A stretch of 64,000 bases of DNA, taken from positions 13,230,263 to 13,294,262 of the forward strand of contig OY365807.1 of assembly GCA_959347315.1 (NCBI GenBank), written 5' to 3'. The DNA is from Bimastos eiseni. Taxonomy: Eukaryota; Annelida; Clitellata; Crassiclitellata; Lumbricidae. Positions within the stretch are counted from its first letter, which is position 1; each line of letters starts with the position of its first letter. Shown piece by piece: positions 48,772 to 61,477 of the stretch. The notes beneath the pieces were generated by a model. That model was given only the letters and a program-made list of their open reading frames with translations, searched no databases and was not told the DNA's origin. The position numbers and the translations under genes were made by a program.

Positions 48772-51700
48772 ATGGGAAAGTCTGGAAAGAAAGGAGGAAA
48801 AAAGGGAGGCAACAAGAAGGGAGGAAAGAAGAAGAAGAAGAGTGGGGAACCAGAAATGTCATGGAAGGAAGCAATACTAGCTTATCAGTGAGCAAAAGTA
48901 GGACCTAGAAAGATGCTGCTGCTAGTTGTGGTGATGATGACGATTATGGTCTTGTTCATAGTTATTGATGATGTCAATGTCAATGATTATAATTATAGTT
49001 TTTATTTCTTTAACCATTAGATTATATAATCCATCTATACACATAGCATTATTATTATTTAAAAATTTTTTTTACTTGTGTTATGAATTCACTTCTGGTG
49101 TGCATATAGCTTTAAAACTAGAACTTAGGTTTGTCCTTGTGTCAGTAAGCATGAGTGAAATACACAAGTAAGTGAGGTAGCTCATTGCTAGACCATGAGC
49201 TATGTATACAATAAGGCTGTAGCGAATATTTGCTTTGTATTCGCTTCGGAGCCGAATAGTGCACCAAACAGCTATTCGGTATTCGGCCAAATAGTAGTGG
49301 TCGGACCGAAGACATATAGTGGTTTCTGCACACGTGATGACTGCTATATTGAGTGGACTGAAGTAACTCTGTACTGACTGGACCACAGTATCGCAGTGTC
49401 AGTCGTCTTATTTCTAAGTTTAGTTAAATTAGAGACTGGCAGAAGGATGCAAAAATTACATGTAGTTAACTGTTTACTTTTAGTTTATGTATTAAATTTA
49501 CTGAACTGAAACTTTTGCTCACACTTGAAATTTAAAAATTTGTTGGTAGACCTATTTTATATTCCTTATCCATATTTGTATTCAGTCGAATAGTTGGTCC
49601 AATTATTCGTATTCGGCCGAATAGTGAAAATCACCTATTCGGTACAGCATTAGTATATAAGGATAGCAGCTTTAAAATGGACCAAAGGAGGAGGGGATAA
49701 ACAGCGTTATTTTGAAGGAATGAAGTCATTGACTGTAGATCTTAAGAAGCCGAAAATGACAATGTTGAGCAGCTGTGTGCAGAGCTAATTGTAAGGTGCC
49801 ATTGTTGAGTTGTGATTGTTCAGAAACAAGTACTATAGGGATAATATAATAATAATGGTGATAGTGATGTTGGTGCTGGTTTTGTTGGTACTGGTCTTGG
49901 TGGTGGTGGTTGTGGCGCGGTGGTAGTGGTGTTGTGGTGGTGGTGATCGGTTGGTGGTGCATATCTTATACATGATGATACTCAGTCATGGATTAAGTTT
50001 TTTTATGTTAATTTTATTAGCAAGTGTTTTAAGGAATTGTGTAGACAACATTGGTTGTCTTATTAGAATAATTTAGGTTAAATTGTGGATGTTGTTTAAT
50101 GACTATTGAGTCACATATGTGTATTTTTCTAATAGAATCAACATCAAAGAGAAGGCTCTTGAAGATGTCAAATATGAACATAAAATCCTAGATGACGATA
50201 ATGAGCGTCTGCAGGAGAGGGTTAGTATGTTTTAATAACTAGAGATTCTAGGAATTTCAGTTTTCCAATTGCAAGTGACATTGTATTTCTTCACCTTTTC
50301 ATAAATAGTTGTTAAATTTCTTATCACAAGTAAGTTATTAAGCCAGTTTTAAAGGGGAGCATCAACATGATAATATTACAATTAAGTAGTCAATACAATG
50401 ATTACAATCCCAAAAGCTTCAAATAAATGATGCATGTCAAAAGGGTCATGTGGACTAGCTGAAGCTGGATTACCTCTTTTCTGTGATTTTTTAAAATATT
50501 TGGCAGTATTAACAGCGAAAAGATGAAAGAAAAACTGCATCAGTGCATAATAATATACCACTGAAACAGTTCAACCCCATTTTAAATCAACTTGCAGGTA
50601 CTGTTTAAAAGGCATCCAAGAAAAAATTATTGACAGCTGATATGAACTTGTATCTTTCCTTGCATGCTGTCGTTCACACAATCATTAATGGTACAATTTT
50701 CTTTGATTGATTTTCTGCTTGTACAGAACAGGCTGCTGAAACAAGAACAAATCGTCCTCATGGATGAACTTATGAAGGCCACAAAGGAGCTGGACCAGAG
50801 GGACAATCAAGTGACAAAGGATGAGGTCATAGCACAGATGAAAGACAACTGGGCAATGTGTGCCAGAAATGCTCAAACTCTTGAAGGTTAGACGCTTGGT
50901 GACTAATACCATCCGTGACTATACTTGCCAAAATGCAAATGATGCTTTCTCACTATTTCCCAGTACTAATTATTACTTCAACAATGTTGAAATAATAATA
51001 CAGACTGGGAGGGAAATGGTGAGAAATTCTGTAATTGCTGCCGAGTAAATGCTGATAGTGGTTTTCAGTATCTGCAGGAATTTTAGAAGATGCAACTGCT
51101 TGTTAGCCATAGAGTTTTTGATCAGGCTTGATAATAATCTAGCAGTAAAACAGAATGAGAAGTTTTAAGAGTTTGGCTCGGTTTTCTATTGTGAAACAAT
51201 TCACAGTTTCAGTGCTGGTTACATCACTGCATCTTACAATATGAGAAGACAATGTTACATTACAAACTTTCCAGTTATTATATTACTTGCAATAAGGATT
51301 TTTGTCGATTTGACAGAACTTAGTGATTCCCTAGAGGAGAAAGACAAAGAAATTGGACTACAGCGCCGCCTTGTGGAATACTGGAAAGATTATCGCGATC
51401 GAGGTCAACGCGACCATGAAAAGCAGATCTGTTTGCTGGAGGAGTCAATTACGGACTTACAGGAAACCTTTCAAACAATGTCCGGTTAGATGAGATTTTG
51501 TACATCTGTCAATCGAAATGCACAGAACCAATTTATTTCATTATTAATTTTAACTCAGAAGGATATAGATGTAACGATGTCATTGAAGCCATTCCTAAAA
51601 TAGTGCTGTAATAAGGTCACCTTAAATGCCTCCTGTATGATTATATGTGGAAAATTTTTACCAAAGCAGTCGCTTGTCGCTGGATGCAATCAGGCTTAAA

Positions 51701-54700
51701 ATGACCAAAAATGAAGGGAAACCTCAAGCCGTTCGTAATTGATATTAATGCGGAAACGATTACAAAAATATATATTTAATGCAAATAAAATATAAAACTT
51801 TTGTTTAGACTTTTTTAAATGTTTCAAAAAAGCATTTTACCAAAAGCCCTATAATGTTGCGAGACGGAAAATCATAATTTAGATTCAGATTTCGCTATCT
51901 TTGTTGTCATATTTAATTAGGTTATGGGCCGAGATTTCCCGCCTGCCTGGTCTCGTTTTGAAGTAGAATATCACCTTTTTCCATTCTATTAATAACTTAT
52001 AACCTTCTAATATTTATTATGCCTACAGATTGACCAGAACGAGGACACCTATCGTAAACAATAACCGTTACAAGCTTAGCAACCGGGCATGTGATTTAAT
52101 CACGTGACATAATCTTGCACTGCGGTTGGCCGATAGTTTTGAGGTTAGCTTCATGCATGCGCAGTAGCGTGACCCAGTCTCTTTATACAGCGCAATCATA
52201 CAAAATGCATTCTAGTGTGTTGATTCATACATGATTAATTCTGGGAATGGAGGATATTTTTGCGAATTTGTTAAAATGCTAAATGTGCACGAATTGTTGC
52301 AAGATTAGGTTTAACCGCAAAGGCAATGTTAGTGGTTATGTTAAGAGCCATCAACGACAATTCAGATGACCACGATAAGAACATCTAGCGAGATCGTAAT
52401 GGATGCCAATAGGGTTGACTATTAGAATGCTGCCGTGTTCAGGTAGGCCTCGATTATATTTTAATGCTTTAGTGCTTCACAGGATCCTTGTCTATAGGCA
52501 TAGTTGTTAAGTTTAAATGCTGTTCTAATTGAGACGTCTTTTAAAGTATTCAGGCAATTGCTATTAGGCTTAAACCTGCTTCTCACTGAGCTCGTGTTTA
52601 TAAGTCTTCCAGCATAATTGTTGGTTTAAAGCATTAATGCAGTAACTGCCTCGGTTGACTTTTTAAATATTCAGGCATAATTGTTAAAGTTGTGTAATTT
52701 CGTCTCTCGCACTGCCTCATCTGTTGTTCACCTTATTGTGCTATGTTAAGTTTATTAACTATTGATTTGCTTTATGAGATGAAATAACTATTGCGTTGTA
52801 ATTTCAATTTATTTTTTATCAGGGTTCTTCTTGATATCATAATTTCAGTCTACTGGTTAATAAATCTTATAAATTGCTGTTTGTTTTGAATGCAGGGCTT
52901 CTATTATTGGCTTTATATTTTTGTTGAATGCCTTTAAAAAAATAATACTGAAATGAATTTCATAGATAGAACAAAATAATTTTTTATCTACTGTTTATGG
53001 TAGATGTCAAAGTAAGCTGAATAATGGCAGTAGCCATTGTGCTCCAGAGGATATGGTCACGTGCGTGCATGGAACAATATGACAAACGAGTCGCTGGATC
53101 ATCATGACACGCAAGCAAAATGACTGATTTGTGTTGTGCTAGCCAAAACAACAACACGTTGATCTACCGTAGTTCCATTATCGAGGATCATGATAAAGGT
53201 TTGACTTGAACTGCATATGTTTCTATGATTTTCCTGAGAAAAGCAAAAAATTATTTTTCAGAAATCTGAAATGCTCCAGTGGTGTTCTGGTATGAGGAGC
53301 ACCTGGGGCTTTGTTTACATTTGAGATTACAATTTGCACTTAACATAACGGTGACTGGCTGAATAGTCACACGTTTGTCCGAAATATAAAGACAGTTCTC
53401 CTGCCGGACTAAGCGGCTAATTCATTTATAAAATATTGTTTAGGTGTGGGTGGGCTCGATTGTGTTGTGGGATGTGTGCTGGATTGTTAAGAGAAAGATT
53501 AGAGATTCAAATCTTCTCTAGTGAAGAGATTTGCATCGAGATTTCTGCTCCACCTGTGCCATTTTACCAACTCAGCTGTGATGAGTACATTGCTTGTACA
53601 CTGTCGGTGGAAGGATAATACGACGAGGGAGAGAATTTGTCACACGCTCTCATATGCTGAGGCTAAGATATGAAGTCACAGACACTTCACACCAATTACT
53701 GCCTCTCAGATTAGTTTAAGGAGATGCTGTTCTCTATTTATCTAAAATTTAGATCTAAAATTTAATATTGTGATATTTAATCCCTGTGCAAATTATTCCT
53801 CTTAAATGTCTTTTAGTATTTGAGACTGTATACTATAAGATAGGTCTTATTGTTGTAGATCCATGGAAGAATTTAATTGCCTGTTGCTACACATAGAGGA
53901 AGAAGCCGCCATGGACAAAAACAGAGTCGATAAAGAATACTGAACAAAGACGCAGCAAATCCTTTTTGACTCTACCACTACTATTACTCTGGCAGTGCCA
54001 GTCTCAAACCTGGATAAAGGAGGAGGGCGACGAAAATGATCTTTTTTATCACACAGCATCGTTAAAATGAAGCTAGTTCATCGTCTTCCGACGATGCAGA
54101 ACCACAAGTCGTCTTCGCATCAAACTGGAGGACATGATAGCAGGTGACCTGTAAACAGTGGCAGAGGGTAGATGGAAGGGTTGAACCTTGTTTCAATAGA
54201 GGAGCCAAAACAAAGAGGAAGCTCGTAATCCAATGGTGATTCACAATCACCTACTGCTGGAACATGTAAAACTCTAGGTCGTGGTGGTGGAAGACCCGTG
54301 ACTTTGCCAGTTGACGCTGAATACATAGTGTGACTGGAATAAACTCATTTTATTTCTGTGTTTTTATTATTTGGATGTTAATTTTATCCATTACTGTGTT
54401 GCAATATTTAATTCCTAGCAGGTAATAGCTGCTTAACCTCTCTCAGAATTTGAGACTTTTGTAATAAAATTGACATTTAGTTTCAGTGATTTCTTGTTGG
54501 TCAACTGGAATAACTTTAATAACTTGGTTCCTACTTGAGATATCTACACCAAATTTCGACAGTGCATTTGCAATACCTGCAGCTGCAATGGTGCAAAATT
54601 TCTGTAAAATCGGTTCAAAAACAATAGCTGTTGCTAAGGAGATTATAAAAATAATATGGCTAAACTTTGCACGCAGTTTTCTTGAATAGCACTTTACGTA

Positions 54701-57700
54701 AACGGTCACATTGGAAATTCTATAACTTTGGCTGTATGCAAGGCATAAACTAGCTGAAAACGATTTTGGAAAGGTAAATCTAGCAGCTTCAGGATGGTGC
54801 AAAAAACAGGAAAAATTTTTTTTTATACAAGTGACTGGTTTCGTGCTACAAGTCACATATGTCATTCTAATCTGCAGTTTTTAATTTTCCCAGCTTCTCT
54901 ATGTTTCTGTTAAGTATGTTATACTTGTTATTAAGGTGTTATTGCTTAAGGAAAGTTAAATAAGCAATAGTACTAACAATGATTATATAGAAATAATGGG
55001 TAGTTATATCTTTATTACCTGAAATAGTATCTATTTCAGCAAAACACCATGTTTAACTTTAGGTAATTATTTTGATAAGAGATCCCATTGTTATTTTAAT
55101 TGTTTACTATATGATATATTTTTATCTGAACACATCATCAGTTCCACTTATAGTGCTTATCATCATCATTTATTTTCAGCCAAACTAAGAACAATACATC
55201 AAAGTGCTACAATTTTTTTTAAATTTTGTGTTTTGTGTTGAAAGGTCACATGGTGAATTCGCTGGCAAAAGATAAAGAGGAGATCGAAAAGAATACTCTG
55301 CAAGTTCTCGATCGACACAAATATATTGCGACAGAGGTAGAAATGGGTTTGTTTTCAAGTTGTGAATGCAAATGTAGATCTCTTAATTTTCTCAGCGACG
55401 TAAAAACCTGCTTCACGGACTGCAGCTTATTCACCAGTGAGTAAGTTAGCAGGTATGTAAGTATGTTCTTTATTAAACCAATTGCCTAACATGACAAAAT
55501 TTATTGTGACATAACAGTAATCTAATTCAGATGATAATATATGATGGAGTTTAACACCAAGAATAATTGGTATATTACAACTTTTAGAGTATTTTTGGCT
55601 ATCCTAGTCAATAAATTCTGGAAACTCTTTTAGTGCCACCAAAACTTAGTGATGAGAGTGTACTACTGCAGCTTGTCGTTTAAGTGTTAAGGTAATGGAA
55701 ACGGATGCAATATCAATATTGTGTTTCTCATTATGTTCAAGATTCCACTGTCAATTCACCCATATCCAACCTGAAGGCATTGATTCACACGTGGCTATGA
55801 GTGCTGCACTTTACTTATATTACTTGAGTACTTTATCAGTCTTAGCAAGTAAGTGAGTAGGTGTATTCTTTATTTTACTTATTGCTTGCCACATTTTGGT
55901 TTACAAAGAACTCACAGTTATGGTTTAGGAAACCCTAACATACCATATAAGTTGTAATATATCTGCTATCCTTGGCGTTAAACTCCGTCATATAAGCCTG
56001 TCATCTGCATAATTAATGTATTCCTTGCGAAAATTTCGGATTGTGGAATTACTCAATTTTGGGCTTTTGTGCTTCTTTCTGCTGCAGAAAGCTATTGCAA
56101 AGATGGACAAATACAGTCGTCGTGAGGTCATCGACAATGACTGGTTGTCGCGAGAGGTATGTAATAATGTACCCCTTGTGATACTTGTATAAAAACACCT
56201 TCGTCAAAATTCTTATGTCAATATAAACATATCTACATAACTTATCTGTATCAGTGCTAATGTCAGTTTTCACACACCGAATTGAACCCAGTTGCAGCTG
56301 TGGATTTTGCTTCACATCTAACAACACACTTTGTGTTTCGTGACGTTGCATTTCATTTCAAGTATATGTATGTTTTGATTATATTTTGTTATTATTGTGG
56401 GATATTTTGGCTGTGCAATGGAAGCTAAACTTTTGGGTTTCAGATTGAGATGCATAGAAAGGAAACAATGGAACTGTTCAAGGTTGCAGAGAAACTGGAG
56501 GAGGAGAATCTTCGGACCCTCAGCGAACTCTTCCAGTGCCAGATGGAAGACCTCAGGGTCTCCAGGTAGCTTGCATCATCCATAGTTCAGTTCAAATAGC
56601 TTCTGTTTCAGTGATTTATATGATGTGAAAAGCATCAATTGATGGCGCTCTGAAGAGAAAGTAAAAACGAGAGCCAAGAGAGATAGAGACTGATAGACAA
56701 GCAGAAAAACAGATTGACTGAGACATAGACGCAGAGAGACAGACTAATAAGGCTGAGAGACAGAGTCATAGAGAAATCATAAGAGAATGCATGAACTAGC
56801 TATTGTTAGCGTCATCGGTCGTTGCCAAATTAAATTATTGTTGAGTAGTGCAGTATAAATGAAACAGAAAACTAAGATAGTGTGTTGCTGAGATTGCTTC
56901 TTCTGTACTTCTTCACAGGTCGTTCTTCATGACACAATTTCTTGGAGCTGATGATGTTCTGGACGAAAATTCCATCCTTGAAATTGATTTGTCAAAACTG
57001 AAATTTGAGGAAACTGAATCCTGTATACCCTTCCATGGTATACTCTGTTTTCATAATCATCGTTATCGTTATCATCATCATCGTCCGTTCCTCACACCAT
57101 CCAATTGGCGGCGATGGATACAAAGAAATGACCTCCATTGTCCTTTATCATAATTATGTGACGTCCACTGCTCCTCTTACTTTCAGTCCCAGTGATCTAT
57201 GTGATCGTTTATGTTATCTATCCATCCTATGCTTAGTCTTGGTCTTCACGTGTTTCATTTGCGTTGTGCATATATTAGGTGGCGTTCGGCATGTGTACAC
57301 CGGCTCAACTCGGTCGTTTCTGTTTGGCCGGGGTTGAGCTGGGAGCGCTTCTAAGTGGGCAAGCTTGAAGGGGTGCTATATAAAATTACCATAATAATAT
57401 GGTGCATTGTGTGGGAGTCAGTCAACTGGCATTCTCTCTACATGTTCAAACAGAGTTATTTGGACACCCAATGACTGTCTAAGGTCATCATTTTTATATC
57501 TGCAATCTAGAAATCCCAGGTAGCCCACGTCATCTGTTATGTGCCACACTGGCCATCATCTTCAACTCGTTTCAACTGTATAAATTTTCTCTCACCTAGC
57601 TTTTGCATTGTCCAGCATTGCTATCCATATAGAAAATCGGTTGTATCATTGTCTCGTATATTTTTATCTTGGTTTCTTTGCTCCTCGTATCCTGTTCAGC

Positions 57701-60555
57701 ATTCCAAGTGCTTGTGAAGTGCATCCAATTTTCCTTTGCATGTCTTTTTGTCAGGGATGTGGTCTCGAGATCACGGTCTTGGCCTCGAGACGGTCTCGAG
57801 ACCGGAATACTGCAGTCTTGGTCTTGGTCTCAAATGCATTGGTCTTGGTGTTGGTCTCGGACCCTCGGTCTCGGTCTCGAATGCGTCAGTCTTGGCCTTG
57901 GTCTTAAAGGAACAGTTTTGGGATTGGTTTCCGTCTTAAATTAGCGTTCTCTGTCATTTGCCGTATCAGTGCAAGTTTTTTCGATATTTGTCTGTAAGTT
58001 TTCGATTATTAGACGCCGGATGTTTAGGCTTTACGCGATTGTTATCCATTTACGGCGTGCTGACCAAACTAATAGATCTTTATAATTGTCATGTTACTGT
58101 GGGTATAAAAAATGCATTTGCAACAGAGCCAGCCATTTAAAAATTTGCTTTCACAAATTTCAAGGTTTTAGAACAATCTAATATTTATGTTGTCGGCCAT
58201 GTGTAGACACTGCTAACCTACAATTCCGAGGTTCGTGGTACAAGTGCACCATTCAAACGGAACGTTAATCTACTTGTTCAGATGTCTTAAAATATTTATA
58301 TATCGTATACTGTAAGTAATTTAGAGTGGGATAGTCTCAGGCCGATGCCAAGGGCGGAATCCGCAAATGTTCAGAGTGGCCGGTAGAACTGTTTTCTAGA
58401 TTATTATTAAGATTAGTATTCTTCAGCAATAAAATTAATGTTTTAAGCGTGTTATTCTGTTTTAGCGTCTTAATAAATTGAATTGTATATAAAAAAGAGT
58501 CTTGGTCTTGGTCTCGAACCCTTGGTCTTGGTCTAGGACCTCTCAATCTTGGTCTTGGTCTTGGTCTTGGACCACTCGATGGTATGAATATAACAATAAG
58601 ATTTGTTCATTGCAAATTAACTGATTTAGCACACTGCAGCCACATAACATTGACAGTGTGATGATGTCATGGTAATTCTGATAAATTAAGATACTTAATA
58701 CAATGTTTAGTCAAACTTCACACTTTAGAGTGTTAGAGTCAGTAGAATGAGCTAAGACAATAATGTTGACAATGATGGTGGTGATGGTGGTGGAGGTGGT
58801 GGGGGTGGTGGTGGTGGTGGTGATGATGATGATGATGACTATGATTATTGATAATTATATGATGATAACAACGATGTTTGGCATCATCTTGTTGATCTGC
58901 AAAAAATTTCGTTTCTGTAGAAAAAGGACAGAAGAAAGTGCGGCCAAAGAGTGCCATGCAGAAAGCTATTGAGGACAAAGTGTTTTCACTGCAATCAGTT
59001 ATGATCAACAGAGAGGAAGAGGAGGAGGAGGAGGAGGAAGACGAAGATGCAAGAATTGAGTGTGGGCTGTCTCGATTTTACAAATCTAGAAAGCAAATAA
59101 TATATCGTGAATTGTCATTGTTGTTGCTTGTAGAGGAAATGTTATAACTGAAGGAATGATTGAATGAATGATGACAGATTGACATGCCAAGTGTCAAGTT
59201 TTGAATCAGACGTATTGTCTGCTCATTAAGGGGAGTGGAGATAGACACTCGAGGGTGGAAGTTTAAGTGAAATTATGCATTCACATGTAGACGGTTTTAA
59301 GTTTTACTTGAAGGGCGAGACTGTTGTGGCTGATCTTATTAGTAAAGGTATAGTTTTGTATCAAGAGGTAGGCTGTTTATATATGTTTGGCATTAGTTTA
59401 CTGTTACTTTACCCTTATGTCAAGGAGATGTAATGGTTATGGATGATTTATGTTTACTGATGATGATATGTGCTCTAAGTTCAGGTAAATGTTTTGTTAA
59501 ATATCTGTTCTAATATTTTCTATAATAAGACTAATGAGTTGAGTCTAGTTGAATTTAATCTAATTTAGCCTACTCCAATCTAACCGAGTCTGGCATTGTC
59601 TAAGGCAGACTAGTCCTGCCCCAGTGTAATTTGCACCTATATGGTCTTGCTTTGTATGAATTAGTATAGGATTCCCCAGTGTAGAGTTGATACGTCATCT
59701 GATGACGCCATTGCAACTGTTCCTAAAAGGATCTTGTCAAAGCAGAACTGGAAACATTCTGTTTATGGCTTTGCAGTCGACGGTATCAGCAGGCCTGAAG
59801 GCAGTGATGATGGTGATCCGTTTTCAGAATACTTCCATGTCGATGACGATGACTTTGATGTGAGCTTACATATCTTAACATTTTCTAGAAGTAAGAATTG
59901 TGGCTTTAATTAAATCAACAGTAACTAAGAAAGATTGAGAAAGATTGACAGAGAATAGATAGATAAATGATAGACATATTGCTAAATAGATTGACGAATA
60001 GGCAGACAGACCGATCGATCGATCGATCGATGAATACCTCGCATCCTGTCCTGGTTCATCATACTGAGATCGGTCCATGTATGCCTTTCCATTTCTCTTG
60101 TCCTTTCTCTTGCTATGATATTCTTCCAATGTACCTGAGATTGATTGTCCTCAGCCGACATTGTCTTTCCTCTTATCATTTCCCTTATATATTATACATA
60201 CATATCTGTTATATATATATATATATATATATATTTATTCACACATGTATATACACACATATATATATGAGTGTGTGTATATATGTATGCACGCATAATT
60301 GTATATATCGACATAATATGTGGTTTCTAGGATTATCTTCGTCTTGGTCCGTTGGAGTTGAAGCTGCTGAACGTGACTGGAGAGAAGCTGAGCATACACA
60401 AACCGGGTTCTCCGTCAGTGGATGAACTGAGGGCGAAGCTCTTTCGACCGGACGAGTGGCCGGTCACGCGCCCCATGCTGATGGATGTCCTTGCAATGAC
60501 CTCGACTCCCGATAATAATCCGGGTCCTGCCTCCTGCGTTTCCCTGCCGAAATAG
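48772..60555 (+). CDS. CCDC83: CCDC83: coiled-coil domain protein 83
   Basis: Eleven coding exons: 48772-48887, 50136-50220, 50727-50886, 51317-51484, 55245-55336, 56088-56156, 56444-56565, 56919-57037, 58921-58997, 59680-59859 and 60331-60555; all phases agree and give 470 residues (human 413). The first exon starts after an acceptor at 48745, so a 5' UTR exon lies upstream. The N-terminus is very basic (KKGGKKGGNKKGGKKKKK). The rest to about residue 310 is coiled coil; family marks are SWKEAILAYQINIKEKALE, EYWKDYRDRGQRDHEKQI, NDWLSREIEMHRKE and SFFMTQFLG. The C-terminus has DYLRLGPLELKLLNVTG, matching the conserved DYVNLGPLGVKLM segment. Function is little known; the family is expressed in testis and ciliated cells. 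The exon 9-10 junction has an alternative: 58921-59061 with 59777-59859 (459 residues). Confidence 0.88.
49212..49652. mobile_element. hAT-like MITE with CCGAATAGT-rich ends
   Basis: The left end TAAGGCTGTAGCGAATA and the reversed right end TAATGCTGTACCGAATA agree at 15 of 17 bases. Flanking 8-mers are GTATACAA (49204-49211) and GTATATAA (49653-49660), 7 of 8 identical. Sub-terminal CGAATAGT / ACTATTCGG motifs are repeated on both sides. 441 bp, non-coding. It lies in CCDC83 intron 1. Confidence 0.8.
52078..52190 (+). promoter_or_regulatory. Promoter-like cluster inside CCDC83 intron 4
   Basis: AGCAAC at 52078, CACGTGAC E-box at 52101-52108, GTTGG (inverted CCAAC) at 52125-52129, a GCATGCGCAG NRF1-like site at 52155-52164 and TTTATAC at 52182, all within 110 bp. 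A donor-like AG|GTAGGC follows at 52443. Could be an internal promoter or a transposed promoter; nothing downstream confirms it. Confidence 0.3.
53988..54016 (+). repeat. CAGTGCCAGTCTCAAACCTGG block, second copy
   Basis: Matches 44226-44258 over about 28 nt and continues GATAAAGGAGGAGGGCGACG. Resembles the 3' end of RTE-clade LINEs by recollection of the motif only. Confidence 0.4.
57050..57300 (-). mobile_element. LINE 3' end with (ATG)n tail beside CCDC83 exon 8
   Basis: Reverse complement of the copy at 2437-2640. The (CATCAT)n stretch at 57067-57087 is the tail, followed by TTGGCGGCGATGGATACAAA, then CATTGTCC and TTACTTTC blocks. It starts about 15-30 bp after the exon 8 donor (CATG|GTATAC at 57038) and is antisense to CCDC83. 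Relics of reverse transcriptase C-terminal motifs on the minus strand include GQWRSFLCIHRRQ-like frames. Confidence 0.65.
57340..57400 (-). repeat. TATATAGCACCCC repeat, reverse fragment
   Basis: Reads in reverse TTTTATATAGCACCCCTTCA and then AAGCGCTCC, the start block of the dispersed family at 5.9 and 48.15 kb. Confidence 0.6.
57752..58577 (-). mobile_element. GAGACCAAGAC-array element, reversed copy
   Basis: Reverse orientation of the element at 9969. It starts CAGGGATGTGGTCTCGAGAT (the right end of the family), then TTGGTCTTGG arrays to 57930. A unique middle matches 10080-10580 in reverse (ATTCAAACGGAACG, GGTAGAACTGTTTTC) and a second array lies at 58497-58575. The other terminus is truncated before the CAGTGTTG end. 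Lies in CCDC83 intron 8. Confidence 0.75.
58752..58835 (+). repeat. (GGT)n microsatellite
   Basis: GATGGTGGTGATGGTGG and GGTGGTGGTGGTGG runs, about 80 bp, in CCDC83 intron 8, about 90 bp before the exon 9 acceptor. Confidence 0.9.
60000..60300 (+). repeat. GATC and TATA microsatellites in the last CCDC83 intron
   Basis: GATCGATCGATCGATCGATG at 60013-60032, a (TA)n run at 60207-60233, then ATACACACATATATATATGAG repeats. Ends about 30 bp before the last exon acceptor. Confidence 0.85.
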
Positions 60556-60718
60556 TCGGTCAGTCGGCGATGTTTACTGTTCTTCCAGGGTCCGAGGACG
60601 AGCGTCCGTTCTTTCCAACCGATGTGTCTTAAATCTCGGTGACAATCGATGGGATAGTGTGTGATTGATTCAACCGGCTCTGGAAACTATGTGGACTTTT
60701 ATAACACGGTGTACTTCG

Positions 60719-60915
60719 TGGGTTGAGGGAGGGGGTAGGGTGGGTAGGGGATTGGAATTGGTAAGAGAGAGGGTGGAGTGGGTATGGGAGGGAATTGGTT
60801 AGGAAGGGGGTGGAGTGGGTAGGGGTTTGAATTGATAAGGGAGTGGTGGAGTATGTAAGGGGGTGGGATTGGTAAAGGAGGGGTGGAGTGGGTATGGGTT
60901 GGAATTGGTAAGGGA
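60719..60915 (+). repeat. G-rich minisatellite
   Basis: Units of about 30-40 bp such as GGTGGAGTGGGTAGGGG and GGTGGAGTGGGTATGGG alternate with GAATTGGTAAGGGAG blocks, six or so copies. Many GGG runs within short distances give G-quadruplex potential. It lies about 160 bp after the CCDC83 stop, so within its 3' UTR or just beyond. No AATAAA signal is seen near the stop. Confidence 0.85.
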
Positions 60916-61477
60916 GAGGGCAATAGTAACCAGCTGGATTTGGTATTGCTGTGGGGATAAAAGCAATGCAGCTTCAATTGTGAGGGGGAGTAAGAAATTT
61001 CTAAGAGTTAGGTTTTTACACTAAATATTTATACACTTTCATTGGTTGAGAGCACTTGCATTACATATCACTTCTGGTAGATACTTATATTCAGTGGCGC
61101 TGCCAACTCAGACGCGATCAATCGGTCATATGTTCGATTGTTTCACAGGCTGCTATGTTTCAAATATAATTGGAGCTGATGTTTGATCAGATTGGAAGCG
61201 TTCTGGTCGCGTTGGTCTAGTCTATTCTTGGCAAGTCTATGCTGTGTCTTTGCAGTGCTAAATTATGATCGGTGACGACGGTGAGTCGATCGTGTCTTTG
61301 TTGGGTTGCTAGCAGTCGATGCGCTGGTGCTGGACGTCGAAGGCGAAACAGATTAACAGAGACAGGACAACTGAAAAGAGAGGAGGAGCATTAATGTGGA
61401 GGGAAGAGAAATATATGCAGTGGACACTTATGGTTGGGACTGAGGTTGTTATTGTAAGGCAGAAACAGATTGGAAAT

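Larger units (their letters stand above)
51485..55244 (+). other. CCDC83 intron 4
   Basis: Longest CCDC83 intron, about 3.8 kb. It includes a promoter-like cluster near 52.08-52.19 kb, a second CAGTGCCAGTC block at 53988-54016, and AT-rich DNA elsewhere. Open frames at 53.4 and 54.0-54.9 kb have no motifs. Confidence 0.6.

Noticed and set aside
57023..57024. Alternative CCDC83 exon 8 donor at 57023
   Set aside because: Joining it to exon 9 produces a TAA across the junction, so the donor at 57038 was chosen.
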